Origin: Jatrophihabitans sp.
GTDB lineage: Bacteria; Actinomycetota; Actinomycetes; Mycobacteriales; Jatrophihabitantaceae
Assembly (NCBI GenBank): GCA_036399055.1
Contig: DASWNX010000036.1
Location: 62,001-126,000 of the forward strand
Length of the DNA stretch: 64,000 nucleotides
Reading direction: 5' to 3'
In this document: positions 27,801-35,146 of the stretch, in pieces
Layout of the letters: every line of letters begins with the position of its first letter
Position numbering within the stretch: position 1 is the first letter of the stretch
Translations under genes and position numbers: made by a program
Notes under the pieces: generated by a model
The model's database searches: none
Told to the model about the DNA's origin: nothing
The model's input: the letters and a program-made list of their open reading frames with translations, nothing else

Positions 27801-30800
27801 GCCGACGGGGCCAGGCGGTGCCCCGGTCGGCGAGCCGGATCCCCAGCTCCTGCCAGGGAACCCTGCTGGTGCGCGCGCCGGTGAGCTGGTGCGGTGGGAT
27901 CTCCTCGCGGTGGATCGAGAGCGCCGCCTTGATCAGGCCGACCAGGCCGGCCGCCGCCTCCAGATGGCCGATCAGCGACTTCACCGATCCCACGTAGACC
28001 GCGCTGGCAGGATCTCCACGCAGCGCCTTGCTCAGCGCCTGCAGTTCGATGGGGTCACCGAGCGGGGTGCCCGTGCCGTGCGCTTCGACGTATCCGACGT
28101 CAGAAGGACGCACCCGGGCCGAGGCGAGCGCGGCGGTCACCACCGCGGTCTGGGCCGCCGCGTTGGGCACCGTGAAGCCGCCGCTGGCCCCGTCGGAGTT
28201 CAGGGCGCTGCCCAGCACGGTGGCATAGATCTGATCGCCGTCGGCGAGCGCTTGGTCCAGTCGCTTCAGAACGATGACACCAGCGCCTTCGCCCCGGCCG
28301 TAGCCGTCGGCGGCTTCGGAGAAGGTCTTGCAGTGCCCGTCGGCGGCAAGCGCCCCGCCGCGCGCCATGGAGATGGAGACCGTCGGGCCGCTGATGACGT
28401 TCACGCCTCCGACGACCGCGGCGTCGCAGTCGCCGGAGCGCAACGCCTGACTGGCCAGGTGAACGGCCGTCAGCGACGACGAGCACGCGGTGTCCACGCT
28501 CAGGCACGGGCCTCCCAGGTTGAGCGCGTAGGCAAGCCGTCCGGGTGTGCCGGCGAAGCTGTTGCCGGTGCCGAAGTAGACGTCCACGTCGGACTGCGCG
28601 CGGGTCAGCCGCTGCTGGTAGTCGGTGGTGTTCATCCCGACGTACACACCGGTCCTGGCGGTGATCTCAGCGCCGACCACGATGCCCGCGTCGGCCAGCG
28701 CCTCTGATGCCACCTCGAGGAACAGCCGCTGCTGCGGATCGATCCGCTCCGCCTCCATCGGGGAGATCTTGAAGTAGCCGGCGTCGAATCCCTCGACATT
28801 ATCGAGGTAACCGCCTCTGCTGGGCACCTCGGCTGCCACCGTGCTCCAGCCATCACGCTCGCGGCGATGGGCTGGGATCTCTCGCACCTGCACAGCGCCG
28901 TCACAGACAAGCTGCCAGAACTCCTCGATGGTGCTGGCCCCTGGCACCCGGCACGCCATCCCCACGATCGCCAGCGATCCAGGGTGCTCGACCCGGGGCA
29001 GGACGGTCGAAGCCGAATCGGCGACCGGCGCCGGCGCGGCGGGCTGTTCCACACGAGCCGGCGCCGCGGCTGGGAGCGAAGCCGCGACACCGGCGGCACG
29101 TGCGGTGTGAGCGCTGTCGGCGCGGGCGCTTGGCGCGCTGCCGGCATGGGCGCTGTCAGCGGGAGTGCTGCTGGCGGCGGCATCCGACGCGCCGGCGGTG
29201 CTCAGGCCCGCGAAGTGGTTGATGAGGTCCTCAACCCGCGGGCAGAGGTACACCAGCGTTGGATCCTTGGGCGTGCCGAAGGTGGAGGACAGCAGGGTCG
29301 CCAACTCGACTGCCGTGATAGAGGTGAGGCCCTGGTCCAGCAGCGGCCGCTGAGCCGGCACCGGCTTGGAGTCGCTCAGGCCGAGCACCTGTCGAACCGC
29401 CGCATGCACCCCCTCTCGAATGCCGGCGAGGTCGGCCGCGGGCGCCGTCGCGACGCTCATCACCGCGGAGTCGCTGGTCGCCGGCTGACCGGCCGCGGGC
29501 GCCGTCGCGGCGACCCGAGGCTGGGGTGGCGCAGCGCGCTTGATCTCGGCCACCGGCGCCGGGGTCACCGCCGAAGGGCCGCCGGAGCTGCCCTGCTCGC
29601 CGGGCTCGACGCCGGCCAACCAGTGCGCGTCACCGGACCAGCTCCACGGCTGAGGCCTGGCGCCGCCGGTCGCGGCCGGCGTGGTGATCGGAGGCTGGCT
29701 GATCACGACGTGCACGTTGGTTCCGCTGAGCCCGAAAGCGCTCACCCCGGCACGGCGGGGCCGGTCATCGGCGGTTGCCAGCCGGGTCGCCTCGGTGGCT
29801 ATCCGAAGCCCGCCACCTGCCCAGTTGAAGTGCGGAGTGAGCTCGTCCAAAGGCGGCTGCGGCGGCACCAGGCCGTCTTTCACCACCGTGATCGCCTTGA
29901 GCAGGCCGAGGATTCCGGCGGCGGAGTCCAGATGACCGAAGACGGCCTTGTGCGAGCCCACCAGCAGTGGGTCGGCCGCCGAGGCCCTGCGACCGAAAAC
30001 CTCGTCCAGGGCGGCCAGTTCAATGGGGTCCCCGAGCGGTGTGCCGGTGGCGTGCGCCTCGAGGTACCCGATCTCCTCCGGCTCGACCCCGGCGGCACGC
30101 AACGCCTGCCGGACCAGCCGAGCCTGAGCGGCCGCGTTCGGAACGGTCAGACCGGCGCTGTGGCCGTCGTGGTTCACAGCGCTGCCGTTGATGACGGCCA
30201 CGATGTCATCGCCGTCGCGCTCGGCGTCAGCGAGCCGCTTGAGCAGCACCAGCGCGCAACCCTCGCCTCGCACCACTCCATCGGCACTGGCGCTGAACGG
30301 GGCGGAGCGGCCGGTGGGTGACACCGCGCCGACCTGAGACATGAACACGGTGAGTTCCGGCGTCACCAGCAGGTTGACACCACCGGCCAGGGCAGCGTCG
30401 CACTCGCCGGCGCGCAGGCTCTGGCAGGCCAGGTGCACCGCGAGCAATGAGGACGAGCAAGCCGTCGTGACGGTCATGACCGGGCCGTGCAGGTCGAAGC
30501 TGTAGGCGATCCGACCGGCGCCGAAGCTGAACTCCTTGCCGGTGGCGTAAAAAGGGTCGATGCCCGTGACGCCACGGGTCTTGCTGTGCAGGACGAGGTA
30601 GTCGCTGGCCAGCACCCCGGCGAACACGCCGGTGGAACTCCCGGCCCAGTGCTCCTGGGAGTGACCCGTCCCGGCCAGGGTCTCCCAGGCGACCTCCAGG
30701 AGCACCCGCTGCTGCGGATCCATCTCCCGTGCTTCCCTGGGTGAGATGCCGAAGAAGTCGGTGTCGAACCGCTGGATGTCGGAGAGAAAAGCCCCGACAT

Positions 30801-31023
30801 GGCTACGGGTGGTCCCCTGCCGCCGCATCGTCTCGTCGTAGAACTGCGAGCCCCACCGATCTGCCGGAACCTCTTGCAGAACGGACTCCCCCTGGTGCAG
30901 CACCCGGCTCAGCCCGGCCAGGTCCCGGATACCTCCGGGTAGCCGGCAGCCCACACTCACGACAGCCACTGGCTCAGCGATGCTGGCTCCAGGGGTTGTC
31001 GATGCATTTGGCTCTGAACGCAT
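24877..31023 (-). CDS. Type I PKS KS-ACP-KS-AT(inactive)-KR(inactive)-ACP
   Basis: 2048 residues, ATG at 31023 with GGAAGGA upstream. KS1 17-445 is complete (Cys189, His324, His364) and is followed without AT by an Ala/Pro linker and an ACP (Ser568, DQGLTSI). KS2 about 682-1098 is complete (Cys847, His982, His1020). The next region resembles a truncated AT: FTGQGAQY has become YQFGAEAY (1204-1210) and the active-site GHSxG is GEGVG (1277-1281), with no HAFH/YASH segment. The KR-like part (about 1425-1800) lacks the TGGxGGxG loop. ACP2 Ser1941 (GMDSIMAV). The protein therefore depends on an acyltransferase in trans, most simply the AT of PKS2. First gene of the operon; a promoter and tandem operators precede it. 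Confidence 0.92.
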   Translation of the reverse strand: MRSEPNASTTPGASIAEPVAVVSVGCRLPGGIRDLAGLSRVLHQGESVLQEVPADRWGSQFYDETMRRQGTTRSHVGAFLSDIQRFDTDFFGISPREAREMDPQQRVLLEVAWETLAGTGHSQEHWAGSSTGVFAGVLASDYLVLHSKTRGVTGIDPFYATGKEFSFGAGRIAYSFDLHGPVMTVTTACSSSLLAVHLACQSLRAGECDAALAGGVNLLVTPELTVFMSQVGAVSPTGRSAPFSASADGVVRGEGCALVLLKRLADAERDGDDIVAVINGSAVNHDGHSAGLTVPNAAAQARLVRQALRAAGVEPEEIGYLEAHATGTPLGDPIELAALDEVFGRRASAADPLLVGSHKAVFGHLDSAAGILGLLKAITVVKDGLVPPQPPLDELTPHFNWAGGGLRIATEATRLATADDRPRRAGVSAFGLSGTNVHVVISQPPITTPAATGGARPQPWSWSGDAHWLAGVEPGEQGSSGGPSAVTPAPVAEIKRAAPPQPRVAATAPAAGQPATSDSAVMSVATAPAADLAGIREGVHAAVRQVLGLSDSKPVPAQRPLLDQGLTSITAVELATLLSSTFGTPKDPTLVYLCPRVEDLINHFAGLSTAGASDAAASSTPADSAHAGSAPSARADSAHTARAAGVAASLPAAAPARVEQPAAPAPVADSASTVLPRVEHPGSLAIVGMACRVPGASTIEEFWQLVCDGAVQVREIPAHRRERDGWSTVAAEVPSRGGYLDNVEGFDAGYFKISPMEAERIDPQQRLFLEVASEALADAGIVVGAEITARTGVYVGMNTTDYQQRLTRAQSDVDVYFGTGNSFAGTPGRLAYALNLGGPCLSVDTACSSSLTAVHLASQALRSGDCDAAVVGGVNVISGPTVSISMARGGALAADGHCKTFSEAADGYGRGEGAGVIVLKRLDQALADGDQIYATVLGSALNSDGASGGFTVPNAAAQTAVVTAALASARVRPSDVGYVEAHGTGTPLGDPIELQALSKALRGDPASAVYVGSVKSLIGHLEAAAGLVGLIKAALSIHREEIPPHQLTGARTSRVPWQELGIRLADRGTAWPRRQERFAGISAFGFTGSNAHVVLGQSPVPSAVTGLPTSADSEAVLVLSADSPAALRQHAAQLVTVLAEGASLEDLAYTLARRRSTYRHRAVVLAENSAGARQALLDIAADRPNPDVVLGGRAVTEPSGICYQFGAEAYLQAGWAYLPDELRLAGNEAAAEIDSLTRKLLSNLSSTQRRRVATLRAQVGWLSIWRRLGLRQSFAIGEGVGAQAAAWARGEISLGVAVERALHASQAEDLQAEQAAPGEDRDGSVVIDVVPSCVATAGWLWLQAHSFIAGYPTSWRGAIAETGRRIWLPAYPWQRRDFWFTSSAVDQVAPSVVSTGTPGEDGQEAGVAGSDRLDDRLDDRLDPVRRLLFSHEWRPVELAASTRAAGGRWLIFADPQAPLAQGLAAQLESRGQQVQLAGIPDPDPAHWTSALAAAAAEGAVNAVLMVAERADAELLTIRFGQAVQRFPGSLGTAHLLTRAAHPIDPETAPRPEQAAAWAVGAVLATELSRRWGRLIDLAEPIATADAATVATALLSEQAGDQLHLDGARCHVRRIRRQLDAPDPKRQDFDPDLRFAVHGPDMSTVRPVLRWLADKGAAGALVHLDESATTGELADSTLAVEQFADEGSWLDRLGESAAAGTLGGLVYCAEHQDPPVMVRDCEPTEHDDHAAGELLAAAIGRLGLDAPAVAAAANSGGTPAGVPALVLLLTDAAGDWGALGAAESGARRARERAVLWQHPALRHAARVLSLLPREHPHAAAGASVLQADSGIGQLSPQQVLDVLDFAVSAPAGTELSAGVVDVERYVSVCQRLAPRALLNELDTAVAGEDRQSAVLKELRALDPARRSDRLLDLVLTATAAVLGLNAREVDPDNGFFDLGMDSIMAVSLKTRLENDTDTELPVTLTFELPTPRKVARHLTALLESDPDGPALETASDAKPAAFGWPGQPAVDAGAAEDTTADEATDDELLALLSQATASARNLLQETSPW

Positions 31024-31086
31024 GGAAATCCTTCCGGGGGGACTGGGAGGGTGTGAGGCCGCTGACTACGTGGAGCGAAGTCGGGT

Positions 31087-31156
31087 TCATCACACTATGA
31101 CTTCCTCACCTGCTGAACTCTACGGTAGTTGAGTTTCCTGTCAACCCAAATACGCT
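31087..31156. promoter_or_regulatory. Divergent promoters with tandem TetR-type operators (PKS1 / type II TE)
   Basis: For PKS1 (minus): -35 TTGACA (31139-31144), 16-bp spacer, -10 TAGAGT (31117-31122). Immediately downstream lie two operator-like palindromes, TCCTCACCTGCTGA (31103-31116) and TCATCACACTATGA (31087-31100), 16 bp apart start to start. For the thioesterase (plus): TTGAGT (31129-31134) -16 bp- TACGCT (31151-31156), overlapping the PKS1 promoter. A repressor bound at the pair would cover the PKS1 transcription start. These two sites are the weakest matches of the set, but their spacing equals that of the other pairs. Confidence 0.7.
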
Positions 31157-31259
31157 GGATTGGGCAGATGGCAGGAAAGGCGCCAAGCTGACGCGGTTTG
31201 GCAAACCCCTTTGAGCGGCGGCACATCCGCCACCGCCATGGCCACGGAAGGTTGTCCAG

Positions 31260-31979
31260 ATGACGGCTACGCCGCTGCGGATGGTGTGCTTTCCCCATGC
31301 CGGCGCCGGCATGATGACCTACTACCCGTGGCGCTCGGCGCTAGCCGGACGGATCGAGGTTCGCGTGGTCGAGTCGCCCGGCAGAGTGGGCCGACCCGAT
31401 GACCCGCCGGCCGGCACGGTCGCCGAGCTGCTGTCCATCGTCGAGCAGCGCGCTCAGCCACTGCTACATCCGCCGTACGTGCTGTACGGGCACAGCCTGG
31501 GCGCCCTGCTCGCCTTCGAGACCGCTCGCCGGCTCAGCGCCCAGGGACGGGCGCCGGCCTTGCTGGTGGTGTCCGGGCGCAACGCGCCGACCGTCCCGGC
31601 AGCGATTGCCGAGATTCACAAACTGCCTGACGAGCAGTTCCTGCAAGCGGTTGATCAGCTGGACAGCTCCATGCCTGGCTTACGCAGCCAGCCCGAGCTG
31701 GCCCAGCTGTTTCTTCCCACACTGCGCTCTGATCTCACACTGGCCGAGACCTATGACTACCACGACGGCCCACCGCTGAGCTGCCCGATTCTCTCGATTC
31801 AGGGTGAGGATGACCCGGTGGTCAGCAGGCCAGGCGTCGCGGCCTGGGCCGCTCACACCACCGGCCGCTGCACCTTTCGATGGATGCCCGGCGAGCACCT
31901 GTTTCACCTCGCCGGCGGCGCGGGCTTTCTCACCCAGCTGTCCGAGCTTATGCGCGAGGCGCTTTCTTCACCGGCTTGA
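31260..31979 (+). CDS. Type II thioesterase
   Basis: 239 residues of the alpha/beta-hydrolase editing thioesterase family: FPHAGAG near residue 11, nucleophile GHSLG (Ser near 79) and GEHLFH near the C-terminus with the catalytic His. The ATG has GGAAGG 8 bp upstream. Such enzymes clear misacylated carrier proteins in PKS/NRPS systems. It is divergent from PKS1 and shares its control region. Its 3' end overlaps the 3' end of the convergent TetR gene by 32 bp. Confidence 0.92.
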   Translation: MTATPLRMVCFPHAGAGMMTYYPWRSALAGRIEVRVVESPGRVGRPDDPPAGTVAELLSIVEQRAQPLLHPPYVLYGHSLGALLAFETARRLSAQGRAPALLVVSGRNAPTVPAAIAEIHKLPDEQFLQAVDQLDSSMPGLRSQPELAQLFLPTLRSDLTLAETYDYHDGPPLSCPILSIQGEDDPVVSRPGVAAWAAHTTGRCTFRWMPGEHLFHLAGGAGFLTQLSELMREALSSPA

Positions 31980-32682
31980 TGACGTTGCTCGGCGCGGCCT
32001 GGATGTCAGAGACCGGCCGCTCCACCTTCGTGGGCCGGGTGAGCGGCACCGGCACGGCCAGCGGTTCGGTGAGATAACGCTGGATCGTCGGGCTCAGCAG
32101 TTCCACGATGCGCTCGGCGGGCAGGTGGGCGATCGGGCCGTAGGCCAGGACGTAGCGCAGGAAAGCGACGCCCACCAACTGCGCGCCGATGAGGGTGGCG
32201 CGCAGTTCGGCGTCTTCGCCTTTCAGCGCCTGCCCGATGCGGCCCAGAAGCTGCTGGGTCAAGAAGGTCCGCAGCAGCTGGGCCGCGTCCTCGTTCGACA
32301 CCGCCGATCGCAGCACGGCGAGCAACTGCTGGTCGGTGGTCGGCTCTTCCCACTTGCTGAGGAAGGTCCGCACCAACCGCTCCCCCATGCCTTCGACGTC
32401 GGCCTGCAACACCGGCGGCAGCATCTCGTCGGGAGAGAAGGTGTCTTCGATGGCGGCGGCGAACACGCCCTCCTTCGACGCGAAGAAGTGGTGGATCAAC
32501 GCTCCGTCCACGCCTGCTTCAAGAGCGATCGCGCGGATCGTCGCCCCGGCGTAACCCCGTTCGGCGAACAGCTTGCGAGCAGCTTCGAGGATGTCATCGC
32601 GGGTGCCGCTGCCACCGGGCCGCCGCCCGGTGCGGTTGGAGCGCTGAGAACCTCCCGCGGCGGAGCCCGATGGCGCGACCAT
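31948..32682 (-). CDS. TetR-family transcriptional regulator (TetR1)
   Basis: 244 residues from the ATG at 32682 (GAGGAAGG upstream); an in-frame GTG at 32718 is possible. N-terminal helix-turn-helix about 30-75 (ILEAARKLFAERGYAGATIRAIALEAGVDGALIHHFFASKEG is the family pattern, split here by residue range) and an alpha-helical ligand-binding domain with a long Pro/Lys-rich C-terminal tail. A copy of the cluster's 14-bp palindrome lies directly downstream of a -10 box in its own promoter, which suggests autoregulation and makes it a candidate to bind all five site groups. The ligand could be the product or an intermediate (inference). Confidence 0.9.
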   Translation of the reverse strand: MVAPSGSAAGGSQRSNRTGRRPGGSGTRDDILEAARKLFAERGYAGATIRAIALEAGVDGALIHHFFASKEGVFAAAIEDTFSPDEMLPPVLQADVEGMGERLVRTFLSKWEEPTTDQQLLAVLRSAVSNEDAAQLLRTFLTQQLLGRIGQALKGEDAELRATLIGAQLVGVAFLRYVLAYGPIAHLPAERIVELLSPTIQRYLTEPLAVPVPLTRPTKVERPVSDIQAAPSNVIKPVKKAPRA

Positions 32683-32779
32683 GGCGATGACCCTTCCTCG
32701 AAGCAGATGTGCCGTCACGGACTAGCCGGGCGCCGTTCTGTCACTCGCTTCCGCAGGAAGCTCATGCTCCGACCGGATG

Positions 32780-32798
32780 TCTGCAAGTGATGAATATA
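32780..32798 (-). promoter_or_regulatory. TetR1 promoter with operator
   Basis: On the minus strand a -10 TATATT (32793-32798) is followed at once by TCATCACTTGCAGA (32780-32793, 12 of 14 matches to the palindrome TCATCACTTGATGA). The offset of -10 to operator is the same as at 37.9 and 40.7 kb. Only one operator copy is visible; the -35 is weak. Confidence 0.65.
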
Positions 32799-32815
32799 CA
32801 ACAGGTGGCCCGCGC

Positions 32816-34171
32816 CTAGAAGGATGCGGCCGCCGTAGGCGACCTGAGCTCACCGAGGTAGCGGTGCCACAGATGATCGGGGTCGTTCTCCACGGCGCTG
32901 ACGACCTCGCGCATCGCTATCAGGGCAGCGGGCTCTTGGTCGTCGTAGACGTCACCCTGCAGCATCTTCAGGACATCGAGCCGGTAGCGGGGGTCTTGGA
33001 CGAAGGCAGTGAACAACACATTCAAGCGGTAGTAGATCGAGATGAACTCATACCACGAGCTGACCGCCCGGCGCAGCGTCGACTCGAACCGGTGGAACCG
33101 CTCGTGACTGTAGTCCCCGGCCTTGAAGGCGTCGATGATGTCGCGGCTGGCCAGTCGGGCGCTGTTCAACGCCACGCTGACGCCGCTGGAGAAGATGGGG
33201 TCGACGAACCGGGCCGCGTCACCGATCAGGACGAACGAGTCTCCGGCCACCTGGGTCATCGAGTAGCTGTAGTCGCCCTCGGTCTTGAACGGCTTGACCC
33301 GCTCCGAGCTTTTCAGGGCGTCGAGCAGGTCCGGCCGGCTCGCGACACAGTCCCAGAAGAAACCTTCCCGGTCGTCCTTCCAGTCCTGAAAGCGGGATTT
33401 CTGGGTCACTACCCCGATGCTGGTGATCTCGTCGGTGATGGGTATCTGCCACACCCACGTGTCGGTCAGCGGCAGGAAGTGGATGAAGATGTAATCGGTC
33501 TGGCCCTCCTGGGTGGCCAACGCCTTACGGTCCAAGCCCTTGAACCAGGTGTGCACGGCGTACTGGTTGAAGATCGGGTCAGAGACCTTGTACTTCAACT
33601 GATTGCCCAGCATCGTCTGGCGGCCGGAGGCGTCGACGACCATCCGGGTGCGCACGTCGCGAGCGCCGTCGCTGTTGCGCGTGTGCAGCACAGTGCTGTT
33701 GGGCGCGTCGAAGTCGACGCCGAGCACCCTGGTCTGCTCGAAGACCTCGGCGCCCAGGCTGCGGGCGTGGTCGAGCAGGATCTTGTCGAAGATGCCGCGG
33801 TCTACGTGGAAGGTGTAATCCCGATCCACACCCTGCTGGTCCCGCTCGCTGAAGAGCACCTCGGCCGCTCGAAAGTCGTGGGTCAGGTTCTCGAAACCGT
33901 TGTGGGAGATGTTGCGGCTCTCGGCAGAGGTCCACGCCGCGCCGTACTTCTTCGGAAAGCCCGCGGCGTCGACCTTGGGCATAACCCCGGTCTCGATCAG
34001 CACCGGCGTGGTGGCCGGCACCAGCGACTCTCCGACATGCTCACGCGGGAACTGCGCGCTCTCGAACACCGCGACCGAGAGGCCCGCCTGCCGAAGGTAG
34101 GCAGCCGTCGTGGATCCGGCCGGCCCCCCGCCGATGATACCGATGTCATAGTCATATTCGAGTTCTGTCAT
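32816..34171 (-). CDS. Pyrrolyl-S-PCP flavin-dependent halogenase (PltA-like)
   Basis: 451 residues from the ATG at 34171 (GGAGCG upstream); a TTG at 34204 is less likely. FAD motif GGGPAGS (14-20), GESLVP (48-53), the KKYGAAW segment with the likely catalytic Lys74/75, DASGRQTMLG, and an intact WVWQIP. The length and the FPKKYGAAW block are those of carrier-bound pyrrole halogenases (PltA, HrmQ, Mpy16 type). It is the last gene of the operon that makes pyrrolyl-PCP, directly after the carrier protein gene, so the substrate is very probably pyrrole-2-carboxyl-S-PCP. Number of chlorines is not predictable from sequence. Confidence 0.92.
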   Translation of the reverse strand: MTELEYDYDIGIIGGGPAGSTTAAYLRQAGLSVAVFESAQFPREHVGESLVPATTPVLIETGVMPKVDAAGFPKKYGAAWTSAESRNISHNGFENLTHDFRAAEVLFSERDQQGVDRDYTFHVDRGIFDKILLDHARSLGAEVFEQTRVLGVDFDAPNSTVLHTRNSDGARDVRTRMVVDASGRQTMLGNQLKYKVSDPIFNQYAVHTWFKGLDRKALATQEGQTDYIFIHFLPLTDTWVWQIPITDEITSIGVVTQKSRFQDWKDDREGFFWDCVASRPDLLDALKSSERVKPFKTEGDYSYSMTQVAGDSFVLIGDAARFVDPIFSSGVSVALNSARLASRDIIDAFKAGDYSHERFHRFESTLRRAVSSWYEFISIYYRLNVLFTAFVQDPRYRLDVLKMLQGDVYDDQEPAALIAMREVVSAVENDPDHLWHRYLGELRSPTAAASF

Positions 34172-34200
34172 GAGACACGCTCCGTTCGAAGGTAGGGGGC

Positions 34201-34479
34201 TCAACTGGCCTGGGTGGCGGGCAGCAGGTTTCGCACCATCGAGCTGATGCTCTCCAGGTCGCGGAAGTTGCTCGCCGTGATGGACATCGGCGGCACCGCG
34301 ACACCGAAAGCGTCACGGATGAAAGTGAGCAGAATCGCCGTGTTCATCGAGGTGAGAATCCCCCACTGCAGCAGCGGACTGGTGGCGGTGAGGGTCTGAT
34401 CCTCACTGTCGTCGAGAAAGCGCTGGCGCACGAAGTGCTCGATACGCTCGGACACGTCGTCATTCAGCGGTTCGGTCAT
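34201..34479 (-). CDS. Stand-alone peptidyl/acyl carrier protein
   Basis: 92 residues from the ATG at 34479, with AAGGAG 8 bp upstream. The 4'-phosphopantetheine site is Ser44 in WGILTSMNTA. Discrete carriers of this size in prolyl-to-pyrrolyl pathways (PltL, RedO, CloN5 types) hold proline during oxidation and halogenation. It lies between the flavin reductase and the pyrrole halogenase. A phosphopantetheinyl transferase is not seen in this window. Confidence 0.9.
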   Translation of the reverse strand: MTEPLNDDVSERIEHFVRQRFLDDSEDQTLTATSPLLQWGILTSMNTAILLTFIRDAFGVAVPPMSITASNFRDLESISSMVRNLLPATQAS

Positions 34480-34522
34480 GCTGGTCTCCTTGATTTCGAT
34501 GATCACGGGGGGTGAGAGGGGG

Positions 34523-35146
34523 TCAGGACTCGTGCTGCAACCAGGTGCCGTATGCCCTGCGCCAGTAGAGCAACGGGTGCATCGAGTCAAGGTCGGTGCC
34601 GCACGCCTGGACCGTGCCGACCAGGATGGCGTGGCTGCCCGCGGTGATGTCGGCGGTCAACTCGCAGTCGATGAAGGCATGAGCTGAGCCGTCGAGCACC
34701 GGCAATCCCGAGTTGGGCGCCGGGCGCCAGCTGACGTCACCGAACTTCTCCGCCGCCGAGGAGGCGAACTGGTCGGACAGACCGGCCGAGGTCGAGCTCA
34801 GGACGTTGATGACGAAGGCGCCGCTGTGCCGGATGGCGGCGAGGCTGCCGTTGCGTTGATTGATGCACACCAGCACCTGCGGCGGGTCGGCGGAGACACT
34901 GCACACCGCGCTGCAGGTCAACCCGCGCGGTGCGCCTTCTGGGTCGATAGCCGTGACCACCGACACCGCGGTGGGCAGGCTGGCCATCACGTCCCGGAAG
35001 TCGGCGCCGTCGACCCGTCCGTGAACGCTGGGCACCTCGGTGCGAAACACCTGGCGCAGCTTGCTGGCCAGAGCGGCCACGGGGCCTTCGGCCTCGCCGG
35101 CGGGCTCGTCGGAGCTCTCGATCTCGATCTTGAGTTTTGCGGTCAC
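34523..35146 (-). CDS. NAD(P)H:flavin reductase (HpaC/flavin reductase-like domain)
   Basis: 207 residues; about 45 N-terminal residues are extra, then the FMN-binding split-barrel: FRDVMASLPTAVSVVTA, PRGLTCSAVCSVSADPPQVLVCIN and GAFVINVLSS. It reduces free flavin to supply FADH2 to the flavin halogenases encoded here. The GTG start overlaps the stop of the adenylating enzyme gene (GTGA). It is the only reductase seen, so it probably serves all halogenases of the cluster. Confidence 0.92.
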   Translation of the reverse strand: MTAKLKIEIESSDEPAGEAEGPVAALASKLRQVFRTEVPSVHGRVDGADFRDVMASLPTAVSVVTAIDPEGAPRGLTCSAVCSVSADPPQVLVCINQRNGSLAAIRHSGAFVINVLSSTSAGLSDQFASSAAEKFGDVSWRPAPNSGLPVLDGSAHAFIDCELTADITAGSHAILVGTVQACGTDLDSMHPLLYWRRAYGTWLQHES

